Shown here: positions 26,528 to 36,474 of the stretch, piece after piece
Layout: each line of letters starts with the position of its first letter
How positions within the stretch are numbered: position 1 is the stretch's first letter
Origin: JAAGZL01 sp050291365
GTDB lineage: Bacteria; Pseudomonadota; Gammaproteobacteria; Chromatiales; Chromatiaceae
DNA: 64,000 nt
NCBI GenBank assembly: GCA_050291365.1
Contig: JBNKJS010000007.1
Span: forward strand, 1-64,000
Direction of reading: 5' to 3'
Translations under genes and position numbers: made by a program
Notes under the pieces: generated by a model
The model's input: only the letters and a program-made list of their open reading frames with translations
The model's database searches: none
What the model was told of the DNA's origin: nothing

Positions 26528-27901
26528 TCATAGAAAAGTAACACCCACCTGAAACAGCTTCTCCACCTCAGCAATGCGGCGTTTATCCACCAGAAACAGA
26601 ACAACGTGGTCGCCTGACTCAATCACTGTGTCGTGATGGGCAATAAGCACTTCTTCACCACGCAGGATAGCCCCAATACTGGTCCCCTTAGGAAGCTTTA
26701 TATCCTCAATCATCCTGCCCACAACCTTGGATGAAGAGGAGTCGCCGTGGGCCACGGCCTCAATCGCCTCGGCAGCACCGCGACGCAGTGAGTGCACCAC
26801 CTCCACATCCCCGCGTCGCACATGGGCCAGAAGAGTACCAATGGTTGCATGTTGGGGAGAGATGGCTATATCGATAGGTCCGCTCTGCACCAGATCCACA
26901 TAGGAAGGACGATTGATCAAGGACATCACCTTACGTGCACCCAGGCGTTTGGCCAGCATAGCAGAGAGGATATTGGCCTCATCATCATTGGTCACTGCAC
27001 AAAAGACATCTGTATTCTCAATATTCTCATCCAGCAGGAGATCTTCATCCGCACCGTCTCCGTTCAACACAATGCACTTGTCTAGCTCTTCCGCCAATGC
27101 CTTCGATTGGCGTCTGCCCCTATCAATAACCTTTACCTGATAGTCCTGTTGTAGTTTCTGAGCCAGACGCCTGCCAATATTTCCGCCACCAGCAATTATC
27201 ACCCGCTTGAGAGGACGCTCTAGTTTGCGTAGTTCACTCATGACTGCGCGGATATTCTCAACAGCTGCGATGAAAAAGACCTCGTCATCCACCTCAATCT
27301 TGGTATCGCCTTCAGGCTGAATTGCCTTGCCTTGACGATAGATCGCAGCGACCCGGGCATCCACATCGGGCATATGGTCGTACAAGGTTCTAAGCTTTTG
27401 TTCCACCAAAGGACCACCATGATATGCGCGCACCGCCACTAGGCGAATCCTGCCCTCGGCAAAATCTAGCACCTGTAACGCCCCTGGATACTCGATCAGG
27501 CGGCAGATGTAATCAGTAACCGATTGCTCGGGGCTGATCAGAAGATCAACCGGCATGGCATCATTATCAAACAGCTGCGGATACTTGAGAAATCCCTCAG
27601 ATCGCACCCGAGCAATCTTGGTTGGGGTTCGGAACAGACTATAAGCAACCTGGCAAGCCACCATGTTGGTCTCATCACTATTGGTGACTGCGAGGATCAT
27701 ATCGGCATCCTCTGCTCCCGCCTGCAACAGCACATCGGGATAGGCCGCATGCCCATGAACCGTACGCAGATCAAGACGATCTTCCAGGCCCTTCAGCAGA
27801 TCCTGGTTAACATCTACGATGGTTATATCGTTATCTTCCAGAACCAGGTTCTCCGCCACGGAGGTTCCAACCTGTCCTGCACCAAGAATGATTATCTTCA
27901 T
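26528..27901 (-). CDS. trkA: Trk potassium-uptake regulatory subunit
   Basis: A 457-residue cytoplasmic protein made of two RCK units, each a Rossmann NAD(H)-binding half and a TrkA-C half. Glycine motifs ILGAGQVG (residues 4-11) and IAGGGNIG (~235) mark the two nucleotide sites, each followed by an acidic residue at the end of beta-2. It binds NAD(H) or ATP and gates TrkH, encoded next downstream. Length equals E. coli TrkA (458). The ntrX-like gene lies 58 bases upstream on the same strand, the usual order in this gammaproteobacterial cluster. Confidence 0.96.
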   Translation of the reverse strand: MKIIILGAGQVGTSVAENLVLEDNDITIVDVNQDLLKGLEDRLDLRTVHGHAAYPDVLLQAGAEDADMILAVTNSDETNMVACQVAYSLFRTPTKIARVRSEGFLKYPQLFDNDAMPVDLLISPEQSVTDYICRLIEYPGALQVLDFAEGRIRLVAVRAYHGGPLVEQKLRTLYDHMPDVDARVAAIYRQGKAIQPEGDTKIEVDDEVFFIAAVENIRAVMSELRKLERPLKRVIIAGGGNIGRRLAQKLQQDYQVKVIDRGRRQSKALAEELDKCIVLNGDGADEDLLLDENIENTDVFCAVTNDDEANILSAMLAKRLGARKVMSLINRPSYVDLVQSGPIDIAISPQHATIGTLLAHVRRGDVEVVHSLRRGAAEAIEAVAHGDSSSSKVVGRMIEDIKLPKGTSIGAILRGEEVLIAHHDTVIESGDHVVLFLVDKRRIAEVEKLFQVGVTFL

Positions 27902-27959
27902 CTCGTCATGGTCTTATTAGTTAAGAAGTGCTCTTTACTGGCTGTACAAAAGCTTGACA

Positions 27960-29327
27960 CTATTTCTTGTCCTTAATCTCAATTCCCAGAGATTTAAGCT
28001 TGCGATATAGGTGGGTTCGCTCCATCTCAGCCTCGACAGCTGTCTTGCTAACATTGCCTTTATGCTTTTCTAACTGGTACTCCAGATACACCTTCTCGAA
28101 CTGTTCCCGAGCCTGGCGTAGTGGTTGATCGAAGGAGAACATCCCCCCTGCATCCACCATCTCGCTCACCTGTCGTCCACTTACGGCAGACTCCACCTCA
28201 TCCTGGGTGATCTCTTCACCTGCTCCCAGAATCAACAGGCGTTGCACCATATTCTTCAGCTCTCGAACATTGCCAGGCCAACCATAGTTACGCAAAAAAT
28301 TCTGGGATCCCACACTGAAATGCCTGTAGGGAAGTTTTTCATGTCGCACAAAATGATCAACGTAGAAGTTTAGCAGGTCTGGCACATCTTCAGGGTGCTC
28401 TCGTAACGGAGGAATATTCAGGGGAACAACGTTCAGATGGTAAAACAGATCTTCACGGAAACGGCCTTCCTGCACCTCTGCCTCTAAATCGCGCTTGGTC
28501 GCGGCCACGATACGCACATCAATCTCAACCGGCTCAGTCCCACCGATCCGCAGGAAAGAGCCCGTATCCAAAGCCCCTAACAGCTGAGCCTGGGCCTCCA
28601 AATCCATATCCGCCACCTCATCTAAAAACAAGGTTCCACCACGGGCCTGCTCCAGAGCGCCATATTGAATGCGCTCTCCCCTTTCGCTCCCAAACAGCTC
28701 TCGTGCCGAGTTGCCCTTGGCAATGGCGGAGACCCCCATATCCACAAACAGCCCGTCTCGGCGAGAACTCTGGCTGTGAAGATAGCGCGCAAAGGTCTCT
28801 CTCCCTGTCCCCGCCTGCCCCGTAATCAGCACCCATGAGTCGTGCTGGGCCACCCGTTTCACCTGCTCCCGCAATCGCTGGATTACCGGACTCTTGCCCA
28901 CAGGTTCAACTACATGCTGCACATGACGGCGCAGACCCACATTCTCCTGCTGTAACTTATCCACTTCCAGAGAGCGTTCTACAGTCAGCAGCAGCTTCGC
29001 TAGTGAGAGGGGTTTTTCCAGGAAGTCATAGGCCCCATAACGGGTCGCCTCGACCGCGGTCTCAACCGTGCCGTGGCCTGACATCATTATCACCGGACAA
29101 GGCAGGCCATCATCCTCGGACCACTCTTTCAATAAGGTGATGCCATCTACATCTGGCATCCAGATATCCAGCAATACCAGGTCTGGGCGGCGGTCACGCA
29201 GGGCACTACGGGCTGCGGCCCCATTTTCCGCTGTCGCTACTGAATACTCCTCATCTTCAAGTATCTCTTTTACCAAAGTTCTAATGTCGGGTTCGTCATC
29301 CACTACCAGGATGTGGGACTGGCTCAT
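27960..29327 (-). CDS. NtrX-like response regulator with altered AAA+ domain
   Basis: A 455-residue REC-AAA+-HTH protein. REC (1-120) has the phosphoacceptor in LVLLDIWMPDVDG. The AAA+ domain has Walker A GQAGTGRE with Arg176 in place of the usual lysine (codon 28800-28802), Walker B TLFLDEVADM and the sensor region NYGWPGNVREL. The GAFTGA loop that contacts sigma-54 is absent: after ELFGSERG the chain goes straight to a GALEQA segment. A Fis-type HTH closes the protein. Lack of GAFTGA occurs in NtrX-like relatives beside trkA and rsmB; the Walker A change is less expected. It probably regulates without sigma-54 and perhaps without ATP hydrolysis. Its ATG overlaps the stop of the kinase gene by 4 bases. 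Confidence 0.9.
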   Translation of the reverse strand: MSQSHILVVDDEPDIRTLVKEILEDEEYSVATAENGAAARSALRDRRPDLVLLDIWMPDVDGITLLKEWSEDDGLPCPVIMMSGHGTVETAVEATRYGAYDFLEKPLSLAKLLLTVERSLEVDKLQQENVGLRRHVQHVVEPVGKSPVIQRLREQVKRVAQHDSWVLITGQAGTGRETFARYLHSQSSRRDGLFVDMGVSAIAKGNSARELFGSERGERIQYGALEQARGGTLFLDEVADMDLEAQAQLLGALDTGSFLRIGGTEPVEIDVRIVAATKRDLEAEVQEGRFREDLFYHLNVVPLNIPPLREHPEDVPDLLNFYVDHFVRHEKLPYRHFSVGSQNFLRNYGWPGNVRELKNMVQRLLILGAGEEITQDEVESAVSGRQVSEMVDAGGMFSFDQPLRQAREQFEKVYLEYQLEKHKGNVSKTAVEAEMERTHLYRKLKSLGIEIKDKK

Positions 29328-31582
29328 CTCTTATTCCTCAATTTCTGCTCCTGGGTTGAAGCAATATGTCTGTTTTCATGCATTGCAGTATTGTCTGAAG
29401 CTGTTCCCATCTTCGATGCCATTATAGGCAGACGAAAGGCCACCCGACCTCCACCTTCACTTAGGTTTTCTGCCCAAATCATACCCCCATGCTCCTCAAT
29501 AATCTTCTTAACAACGGCTAGACCTAAGCCTGTTCCTGTGGCCTTGGTGGTTACATAGGGCTCAAAAAGATTGGTCATATTCTTTGCGTTAAATCCCGGC
29601 CCGTTGTCACACACCTGAAACTCGATAAATCGGCTATCCGCCGCATATACCTGGCGTGTGGTGATATCTATACGTCCTCCGCCATTTTCCATGACCGCTT
29701 CCTGGGCGTTTTTAACCAGATTATGCACTACTTGGCGCATGCGCACTGGATCTGCCTCGATTTTTATCTGATCAGAGGAGAGATCTAAGTTTATTTCTAT
29801 CTCAGCAACCGAGTGTCGATACAGCTCTAAAATCTCAGATACTAAATCATCCAGTATCAGTGGCTCTGGGGTCATCTTGGAGGGACGGGCATAATCTGAG
29901 AATGCATTAACCATCTCTTTCATGGCCTCGACCTGTTGCACTATGGTATGAGTGGAGCGGTCCAGCACCTTTGCATCCTTCTCATCCATAAGGCCTAGAT
30001 ATTTATGGCGCAATCTCTCTGCCGCAAGCTGAATGGGGGTGAGTGGATTCTTGATCTCATGGGCCAGACGGCGCGCCACCTCACCCCAGGCTGAATCCCT
30101 CTGGGCCTTGATCAGTGTTGTGATGTCATCAAACACCAGAACGTGTCCGCTCTTTGCATCATCTCCTAGGCCGGCAAGCGGGGTACTATGACAATGTAGA
30201 ACCTGCCGTCCTTCGCTGCCGTATAAGATTATCTCGCTATGCCAGTCCATTCCTTTTTCAGACAAGGGCTCCTGCAGCAGATCTACAAACTGCTGCATCT
30301 TATCTGAGCTCTTAGCCAACGTACCTAACCGCTCCCCCTGCATTTCAGCCATATCTACCTGCAGGATCATGCTCGCTGCATAATTTGCCGTTCTAAGGGT
30401 GCCGTCAGGATCAAAGGTCATCACACCTGATGAGAGATTACCCAGCACAGTCTCCAGGTAGGCCCGCTGAGACTCCACCTGGCGCTGACTGCTCTCGGCC
30501 AGATCACGCGCCTGGGCGATTCGTTGAGTCATAGTGTTAAAGGATGTTATGAGGGTACTGATCTCATCCCTATGCTCCGGTACCGGCAATTGACCGCTGT
30601 AATCTCCATCTGCCACCGCCTTAGTACCTTTTGCAATATCTGCAACCGGGGCAACCAAACGTCTGGCGGTAAAAAACGCGGCCCATATCGCAGAAAACAG
30701 GCTAAACAACAAGACCAAAGCCAAAGTCAAAGTGAAGGTGCTCTTGATGCTCTCGCGCAGATAAGCCAGCTCCTTATAGTGGTTGTAGGCCTGTTGCACC
30801 TCTCCAGAGAGGTCACTAATAACATTAGATGTAGGGTAGAGCGCTTGTAAAATCATAGGACGGGCCACATCAGTGATAACCACCTTCAGATGCAACTGCG
30901 AAAACTCACCGATTGGCACCACACCTACATATTCACCCCCATCCAGCACCTGCTGTAGGATAGACATATCCGGGACATCTGGAACCAAGATTGAAGGGTC
31001 TGCATTACTGCTCGCAATCACAACAAAGCTCTTATTGTCTATTAGGGTCAACTCAGATGCGCCATAGCGATCACGCATCTCCTCCAGACCAATACTCATG
31101 CCTGCTACCGAGACCTCATCCATGTCTGATAAAATTCTTTTTGTACTGCGCAATTTTTCTCTACGACGCAAGTCCAACGAGGTCTTACTCAACCCCAAAG
31201 CATCTTCCATAGCCTTGTCTATCCTCACATCAAACCAGTTGTCGATACCGTGCATTAAAAACTGCTGAGAATAGAAATAGACCACCGTCACTGGGACCAG
31301 AGAAAGCGCCACAAAGATAACAACCAGACGCAGCGTCAAACGCGACCCAACTTCACGACTCCGATAACGTTTGCCCAGGTTCACTATATTCACCACAACC
31401 AAGGCCACCAACAGCAACATTCCAGTGAGGGTGAATAACAGGAGGGGGATGAACAGACGATTCAGTTCTTGCGTATTCTGTACTGCGCTGCTCATCAGAT
31501 GCAGGGAAATCAGCAACAATCCCAACAGAGCAATAACCGGAAGTGCTCCGGTAGTAAATCTACCTAGCGACGAATTTGACAT
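29324..31582 (-). CDS. NtrY-like membrane histidine kinase
   Basis: A ~752-residue sensor kinase. Three transmembrane helices in the first ~115 residues and a fourth near ~285-305 enclose a periplasmic sensor region. HAMP, PAS, HisKA (His in RRLAHEIKNPLTP) and HATPase_c (NLVKNAQEAV, GPGF, GTGLGLAVVKKI) follow. It should phosphorylate the overlapping downstream regulator. The start is put at ATG 31580-31582, with GAGTGG just before it; a GTG at 31589-31591 is an alternative. The gene overlaps the end of the DUF4390 gene, showing translational coupling. The signal sensed is unknown; family members act in nitrogen, redox or envelope control. Confidence 0.92.
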   Translation of the reverse strand: MSNSSLGRFTTGALPVIALLGLLLISLHLMSSAVQNTQELNRLFIPLLLFTLTGMLLLVALVVVNIVNLGKRYRSREVGSRLTLRLVVIFVALSLVPVTVVYFYSQQFLMHGIDNWFDVRIDKAMEDALGLSKTSLDLRRREKLRSTKRILSDMDEVSVAGMSIGLEEMRDRYGASELTLIDNKSFVVIASSNADPSILVPDVPDMSILQQVLDGGEYVGVVPIGEFSQLHLKVVITDVARPMILQALYPTSNVISDLSGEVQQAYNHYKELAYLRESIKSTFTLTLALVLLFSLFSAIWAAFFTARRLVAPVADIAKGTKAVADGDYSGQLPVPEHRDEISTLITSFNTMTQRIAQARDLAESSQRQVESQRAYLETVLGNLSSGVMTFDPDGTLRTANYAASMILQVDMAEMQGERLGTLAKSSDKMQQFVDLLQEPLSEKGMDWHSEIILYGSEGRQVLHCHSTPLAGLGDDAKSGHVLVFDDITTLIKAQRDSAWGEVARRLAHEIKNPLTPIQLAAERLRHKYLGLMDEKDAKVLDRSTHTIVQQVEAMKEMVNAFSDYARPSKMTPEPLILDDLVSEILELYRHSVAEIEINLDLSSDQIKIEADPVRMRQVVHNLVKNAQEAVMENGGGRIDITTRQVYAADSRFIEFQVCDNGPGFNAKNMTNLFEPYVTTKATGTGLGLAVVKKIIEEHGGMIWAENLSEGGGRVAFRLPIMASKMGTASDNTAMHENRHIASTQEQKLRNKR

Positions 31583-32145
31583 GAACGCCACTCGCTGGAT
31601 TGATTCCAGGAAGGTGAGATATAGGCAATCGGCCGCAGAGGCAAAGGAAGCGCATCGATATCTAGCGAGGTCTTCAGACTCACTCTATAAATCTCACCCT
31701 TTTCCATCTGTTCATGCCCAATCACAGACATGGCTTGAATATCTCCAAGGGCTGTAATCGCAACCTCCCGGGTTACAAAACTTTCTTGAGCATTGGACTG
31801 CAGGTCAACCACTTGATATACAGAAGCCAGTGCATGGTAGCGGATCTGGTAGCGCAGACGAGTATCCAAAAGATCTTTCTCCCACAACCAGGCCCCTTTC
31901 CTCCTTACCTGGAGATGCAGCTCCAGAGTAATGGGCACACCATTTTGTAAAGCCTCTACCACCTTGTCAGAGAAGTTATAATCAACATTGGCGTCCAAAA
32001 CAAAGGCATCTTCCGTTGAACGACAGGCCTGGTTAAGGATCTTGTAATCAGCCGCCAAGGACAACGCAGGACACAACAGGAGAAATAGCAGCATCCCGTA
32101 TTGGGCTTTCAGAAAGCGATTATGTCGCAGGGAGAAAGACAACAA
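31564..32145 (-). CDS. DUF4390 exported protein
   Basis: A ~193-residue exported protein with a signal peptide whose hydrophobic core is MLLFLLLCPALSLAA (residues ~18-32), then a beta-rich domain of the DUF4390 family. The family sits between rsmB and ntrY in many gammaproteobacteria, as here, but has no assigned function; a periplasmic partner of the kinase is a reasonable guess. The start is uncertain: TTG at 32143-32145 (AAGGA about 10 bases upstream) or ATG at 32092-32094, which would leave the signal peptide intact. It overlaps the kinase gene by 19 bases. Confidence 0.85.
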   Translation of the reverse strand: MLSFSLRHNRFLKAQYGMLLFLLLCPALSLAADYKILNQACRSTEDAFVLDANVDYNFSDKVVEALQNGVPITLELHLQVRRKGAWLWEKDLLDTRLRYQIRYHALASVYQVVDLQSNAQESFVTREVAITALGDIQAMSVIGHEQMEKGEIYRVSLKTSLDIDALPLPLRPIAYISPSWNQSSEWRSCQIRR

Positions 32146-32226
32146 TTATTTTCCTTATTCAAATCCTAAAGAGTCTTGTTGTTTAAATCATACAACAAAA
32201 CGGGGCCAATTCCGTATAACTCTGTC

Positions 32227-33585
32227 TCAACTTCGCTTCTGTAGCTGCGCATAGAAGAACCCGTCCATAGAGGCCTCACCGGGTAGAGTCTGACGCCCAT
32301 AATTTCTAGCATGCCCCCAGGGTCCTTCGATAGGCAATTCAACTGCATCCGAATTGTTAGCCATGAAGTACTCAATCTGTCTCTCATTTTCTTGCGGCAG
32401 CAGTGAACAGGTGACATATAGCAGAACCCCTCCGGGTTTAAGTAGCGACCAGGCAGATTGCACTATTTTCTGTTGTAAATCGGCCAGGGAGCTTATATCT
32501 TCTTCACGCCTTAGCAGCTTGATATCAGGATGGCGTCTGATCACGCCCGTGGCTGAGCAGGGCACATCCAGCAGAATCCGATCATACTCCTTTTCCGCCC
32601 ACTCACCACTCGGTTCCGCAGCATCTCCTGGGTACAGACTGGCATCCAGTCCAAGTCTATCCAGGTTCTCCCGTACCTTCTGCAACCGCGTAGGACTGAT
32701 ATCTACCGCAGTAACAGAAACACCATCCGGGGCTATTTCCAGAATGTGGCAGGTTTTGCCCCCAGGGGCGGCACAGAGATCCAAAACCTCTTGTCCAGCT
32801 TCTAGCTCTATAAGCTCAGCTGCTAGCTGAGCCCCCCCATCCTGAACCGAAACCAACCCATCTCTGAATCCGGGCAGATCAAAAACATCCTGCGCTCTAT
32901 CCAGCACCAAACCTGATTCCACATGCGAAATTGGTCTTGATGCTATCGATTCAGCCTGTAAGCTTTCTAAATATTCAACTCTGGAACAACACTTACTATT
33001 TACCCGCAGACTCATGGGAGGCCTATCATTGGCCGCTTCCAGAATTGCCCGCCACTTGTTTGGCCACGCCTCCCGAATCATGTCCAATAACCATGGCGGA
33101 CAGGATAGCTCAGCTGAGACATCTTCTGAGACGGCCTGCAACAACTCATCCTTGCTCCGAATCAAGCTGCGCAATACACCATTAATCAGTCCAGAGGCCC
33201 AGGACTTGCGTAAACCCCTGGCGCCCTCAACTGTCTCCGCAACGGCAGCATGGGGAGGAACCCGCATATACAAAAGCTGATAAACCCCGATCAGGATTAA
33301 CATCTCCACATCACGGTCTTTTCTCTTCAGCGGTCTTTCCAGCAATCGCTGCATAATCCACTGCAGACGCCACCACCAGCGTAAAACGCCATAACAGAGT
33401 TCTTGTACCAGAGCCCGATCCCGAGATGGCACATCTGGAAGACGCTTAGCAAGCACATCAGAAAGTGAACCGCCCTCTACAACCTGGCATAGGATCTTAG
33501 CCGCTATGATGCGGGCTCCAGCTGATTTGCCAGAGCCAGAGTTTTTGGCCTCCTGTCTCTTTTTAACACCGGGGCTATTACCCAA
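32227..33585 (-). CDS. rsmB: 16S rRNA m5C967 methyltransferase
   Basis: A 452-residue protein with an N-terminal NusB-like RNA-binding domain (~20-160) and a C-terminal Rossmann methyltransferase. SAM-binding and catalytic motifs are DLCAAPGGKT, LDVPCSATGVIRRHPD and YVTCSLLPQENE, the last two holding the two catalytic-region cysteines. It methylates C967 of 16S rRNA. The start appears to be TTG at 33583-33585 with GAGGTG a few bases before; it overlaps the end of fmt by 8 bases. An 81-base gap separates it from the DUF4390 gene downstream. Confidence 0.95.
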   Translation of the reverse strand: MGNSPGVKKRQEAKNSGSGKSAGARIIAAKILCQVVEGGSLSDVLAKRLPDVPSRDRALVQELCYGVLRWWWRLQWIMQRLLERPLKRKDRDVEMLILIGVYQLLYMRVPPHAAVAETVEGARGLRKSWASGLINGVLRSLIRSKDELLQAVSEDVSAELSCPPWLLDMIREAWPNKWRAILEAANDRPPMSLRVNSKCCSRVEYLESLQAESIASRPISHVESGLVLDRAQDVFDLPGFRDGLVSVQDGGAQLAAELIELEAGQEVLDLCAAPGGKTCHILEIAPDGVSVTAVDISPTRLQKVRENLDRLGLDASLYPGDAAEPSGEWAEKEYDRILLDVPCSATGVIRRHPDIKLLRREEDISSLADLQQKIVQSAWSLLKPGGVLLYVTCSLLPQENERQIEYFMANNSDAVELPIEGPWGHARNYGRQTLPGEASMDGFFYAQLQKRS

Positions 33586-34516
33586 GGATCACCTCATCCA
33601 GCGCATGGGCGTTAAGGAAATCTGCAGCACACATGGCCCGTTTACCAGGCAGCTGTAAGGTCTTTATACGCAACACACCTTCTCCAGTAGCCACATCTAT
33701 CCCACCTTTCCCACAGAACAGCACCTTGCCAGGCGGCCCTCTATCTCCAGCATCCATAGTTACCGCATCCCAAATGCGCAGCACCTTGCCCTCAAATTCA
33801 GTCTGAGCCACTGGCCATGGGTTAAACGCCCGGACCTGTCTACTTAACTCATCTGCGCTACGCGTCCAGTCGATAACAGCCTCACTCTTCTCCAGTTTTG
33901 ATGCATAGGTGGCCAGATCATCATTCTGGATCTCAGGTTTGAGACTCTTATCGGCAATGCCTGGCAGAGCTTCTAACAGAGCCTCTGCGCCAAGCGGAGA
34001 AAGGCGATCATGCAATGAACCCGCTGTATCCTCTGAACCAATAGGACAACTCTTCTTTAACAGCATGGGGCCGGTATCGAGGCCCGCCTCCATCTCCATG
34101 ATAGTTATACCTGTCTCTCCGTCCCCTGCCAGGATTGAACGCTGGATCGGGGCAGCTCCACGCCAGCGCGGTAACAGTGAAGCATGGATGTTTATGCAGC
34201 CCAGGCGTGGAGCATCTAATACCCTTTGTGGCAATAAGAGGCCGTAAGCCACCACTACCATAAGGTCCGCTTCCAACCCTTCAAGCTGAGACAGATCAGA
34301 CTCATCCTTGAAATTCTTTGGCTGATAAACAGGAATGGATTGCTCCTGCGCCAGCTGCTTGACCGGGCTCACAGTCAGCTTACGCCCCCTGCCTGCAGGT
34401 CGATCGGGCTGGGTATAAACAGCAACAACAGTGTGCTCAGATTCCAGCAAGGCAGCCAGTGGCGGCACTGAGAAATCCGGCGTACCGGCAAATATAATAT
34501 TTAAAGATTGAGTCAC
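33578..34516 (-). CDS. fmt: Methionyl-tRNA formyltransferase
   Basis: A 312-residue enzyme that formylates initiator Met-tRNA with 10-formyl-THF. Motifs include IIFAGTPDFSVPPL at the N-terminus, the catalytic NIHASLLPRWRGAAPI with Asn, His and the later Asp of MEAGLDTGPML, and a C-terminal OB-like domain. Length matches E. coli Fmt (315). The start is GTG at 34514-34516. It lies 66 bases after def on the same strand, the normal pairing, because deformylase acts on the product of Fmt-dependent initiation. Confidence 0.97.
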   Translation of the reverse strand: MTQSLNIIFAGTPDFSVPPLAALLESEHTVVAVYTQPDRPAGRGRKLTVSPVKQLAQEQSIPVYQPKNFKDESDLSQLEGLEADLMVVVAYGLLLPQRVLDAPRLGCINIHASLLPRWRGAAPIQRSILAGDGETGITIMEMEAGLDTGPMLLKKSCPIGSEDTAGSLHDRLSPLGAEALLEALPGIADKSLKPEIQNDDLATYASKLEKSEAVIDWTRSADELSRQVRAFNPWPVAQTEFEGKVLRIWDAVTMDAGDRGPPGKVLFCGKGGIDVATGEGVLRIKTLQLPGKRAMCAADFLNAHALDEVILG

Positions 34517-34582
34517 TATTGTTCTCTTATTACCACTTCAATGGTTTAACTTTACCAAGGGCAAGTCGTTTGATTTGGATGA

Positions 34583-35089
34583 TCAGGCTTGGGCCAGACG
34601 GGCCTCTTTTTCCAGTTTCTTGCGGATACGCTGGCGTTTCAGTCCTGACAGATAATCTATGAATAGTTTTCCATCCAGATGATCAATCTCATGCTGAATA
34701 CAGACCGCCAGCACTCCATCTGCCACCATCTCAATAGTATCCCCATTTTTGTCTTGCGCCTTTATCTTGATTCTCTCAGCCCTGGCCACCTTTTCATAGA
34801 CCGTCGGCACTGATAAGCACCCTTCTTCAGATACCTCTTCACCCTCCTGCTCCAGAATCTCGGGATTAATAAGAGAGAGCGGCTTATCCCTTGTTTCAGA
34901 AATATCTATCACAACAACCCGCTGGGAGACGCCAATCTGAGTGGCGGCAAGACCAATACCGGATGAGTGGTACATGGTCTCCAACATGCTATTGGTCAAC
35001 TCTTCAAGCTTCTGGTCGAAAACTTCTACGGGCTTGGCGCAATTTCTCAGCCTGGCATCAGGGTAATGCAGAATTTCTAGAATGGGCAT
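34583..35089 (-). CDS. def: Peptide deformylase
   Basis: A 168-residue metalloenzyme that removes the N-formyl group from new proteins. All three family motifs are present: GIGLAATQIG (motif 1), EEGCLSVP (motif 2, metal-ligand Cys) and QHEIDHLDG (motif 3, HExxH). Length matches E. coli Def (169). It is first in the minus-strand def-fmt-rsmB run and divergent from the LysM gene. The 297-base gap to that gene is AT-rich and must hold both promoters, though I see no convincing -35/-10 pair and no RNA gene. Confidence 0.97.
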   Translation of the reverse strand: MPILEILHYPDARLRNCAKPVEVFDQKLEELTNSMLETMYHSSGIGLAATQIGVSQRVVVIDISETRDKPLSLINPEILEQEGEEVSEEGCLSVPTVYEKVARAERIKIKAQDKNGDTIEMVADGVLAVCIQHEIDHLDGKLFIDYLSGLKRQRIRKKLEKEARLAQA

Positions 35090-35386
35090 CGATTCTCCAA
35101 CATCTAAACATTTGTATCAAAGCAATAAATCTGCGGTATTGTTCCGTAGCCTGCATAAAAAAGCACGCAAAAAACCAACATTCCCTATTACCAGGACAGA
35201 AAAAACTCAGATAGAGTTCGCAAATTATGCCTTTTTAGTATGAACCATTATGGAATATGGGTTATAGTATAGATTAGAAATATGCGCTAACATTATGAAG
35301 ATACTGGATTCTAGGTCAAAACTCAGCCATGAGCCTAGGTAATTTTGGAATATAAATTAATTACAAATCATTAAAAAGGGATCGCC

Positions 35387-36463
35387 ATGCCAAAGTCTTT
35401 AAATAAGCTGACCGGCTTTTTCTTGGGCCTGATCTTTTCATGTTCCCTAGCCGCTACGGGGCAACAGATGTTAAATCCCGACCACCCTGACAGGTATGTT
35501 GTGGTCAAAGGCGACACCCTATGGGATATAGCAGGAAGATTTCTCAGTGAACCCTGGCGCTGGCCCGACGTCTGGCAGGCCAATCAACAGATACAGAATC
35601 CGCATCTCATTTACCCAGGTGACACACTAGTCCTAAGCTTTATAGATGGTAAACCGCAGATCACTATAGCCAGCAGGAGCGATAGTAGTGGCGGTCGAAC
35701 GGAAGACCTCAAGGGCTCTGTCGTAAAACTATCCCCTAAGATACGCACCACTGAGATACCCAAGGCAATACCAGCCATCCCTATTGATGCTATCCAGCAG
35801 TTCCTGACCAGGCCATACGTTTCCAACAAACAGCAGCTGGAAAACGCTCCCTATATTGTAGATTTTGCTGATGAGCACATAGCAGGTGGTGCCGGTTATA
35901 GAGCCTATGTAAGATCAATCAGGGATGACAAAAACAGGAAATTTGATGTGGTTCGTCCAGGTAAGCCTTATAACGATGCTATTACTGGAGAGTTATTGGG
36001 ACATGAAGCGCAATTTATTGCCTCTTCAATACTGCAGCGTACTGGGGACCCGGCTACAATCCTGCTCGAGACCTCTGAGCTTGAAGTGCTTAAGGGTGAC
36101 CGGCTCATACCGGCAATAGAACAAAAGCCTTTAACAACCTTCTTTCCCAAACCACCTAAAAGAAAGGTCCACGGCAGTATCATTGCCGTATTGAATGGAG
36201 TGAACCAAATCGGTCAATATAATGTAGTAGTTATTGACCGCGGACAGGCTGATGGCATGGAAGTTGGGACTGTTCTGGCTATAGATCAAAAAGGAGAAAC
36301 GGTCAGAGACGTAATAACCGAGAATAGCGCTGACACGATAAAACTACCGAATGAAAGAGCTGGCGTCTTGATGGTCTTCCGCACCTTCCCCAGAATAAGT
36401 TTCGGCCTGGTCATGAGTGCCACCAGGGCCTTGCATGTAAATGACAGGGTCCGCAATCCTTAG
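35387..36463 (+). CDS. LysM-domain exported protein
   Basis: A 358-residue protein with a signal peptide (core LTGFFLGLIFSCSLAATG) and one LysM domain at ~35-85 (VVKGDTLWDIAGRFL through HLIYPGDTLVL), which binds peptidoglycan. The remaining ~270 residues are a conserved C-terminal region of unknown fold, beta-rich, found in the gammaproteobacterial LysM protein that lies upstream of dprA and divergent from def. Role in the envelope is likely; enzyme activity is not indicated. AAAGGG precedes the ATG by six bases. dprA starts 11-23 bases after its stop, so the two are probably cotranscribed. Confidence 0.9.
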   Translation: MPKSLNKLTGFFLGLIFSCSLAATGQQMLNPDHPDRYVVVKGDTLWDIAGRFLSEPWRWPDVWQANQQIQNPHLIYPGDTLVLSFIDGKPQITIASRSDSSGGRTEDLKGSVVKLSPKIRTTEIPKAIPAIPIDAIQQFLTRPYVSNKQQLENAPYIVDFADEHIAGGAGYRAYVRSIRDDKNRKFDVVRPGKPYNDAITGELLGHEAQFIASSILQRTGDPATILLETSELEVLKGDRLIPAIEQKPLTTFFPKPPKRKVHGSIIAVLNGVNQIGQYNVVVIDRGQADGMEVGTVLAIDQKGETVRDVITENSADTIKLPNERAGVLMVFRTFPRISFGLVMSATRALHVNDRVRNP

Positions 36464-36474
36464 CAGAATAAGTT

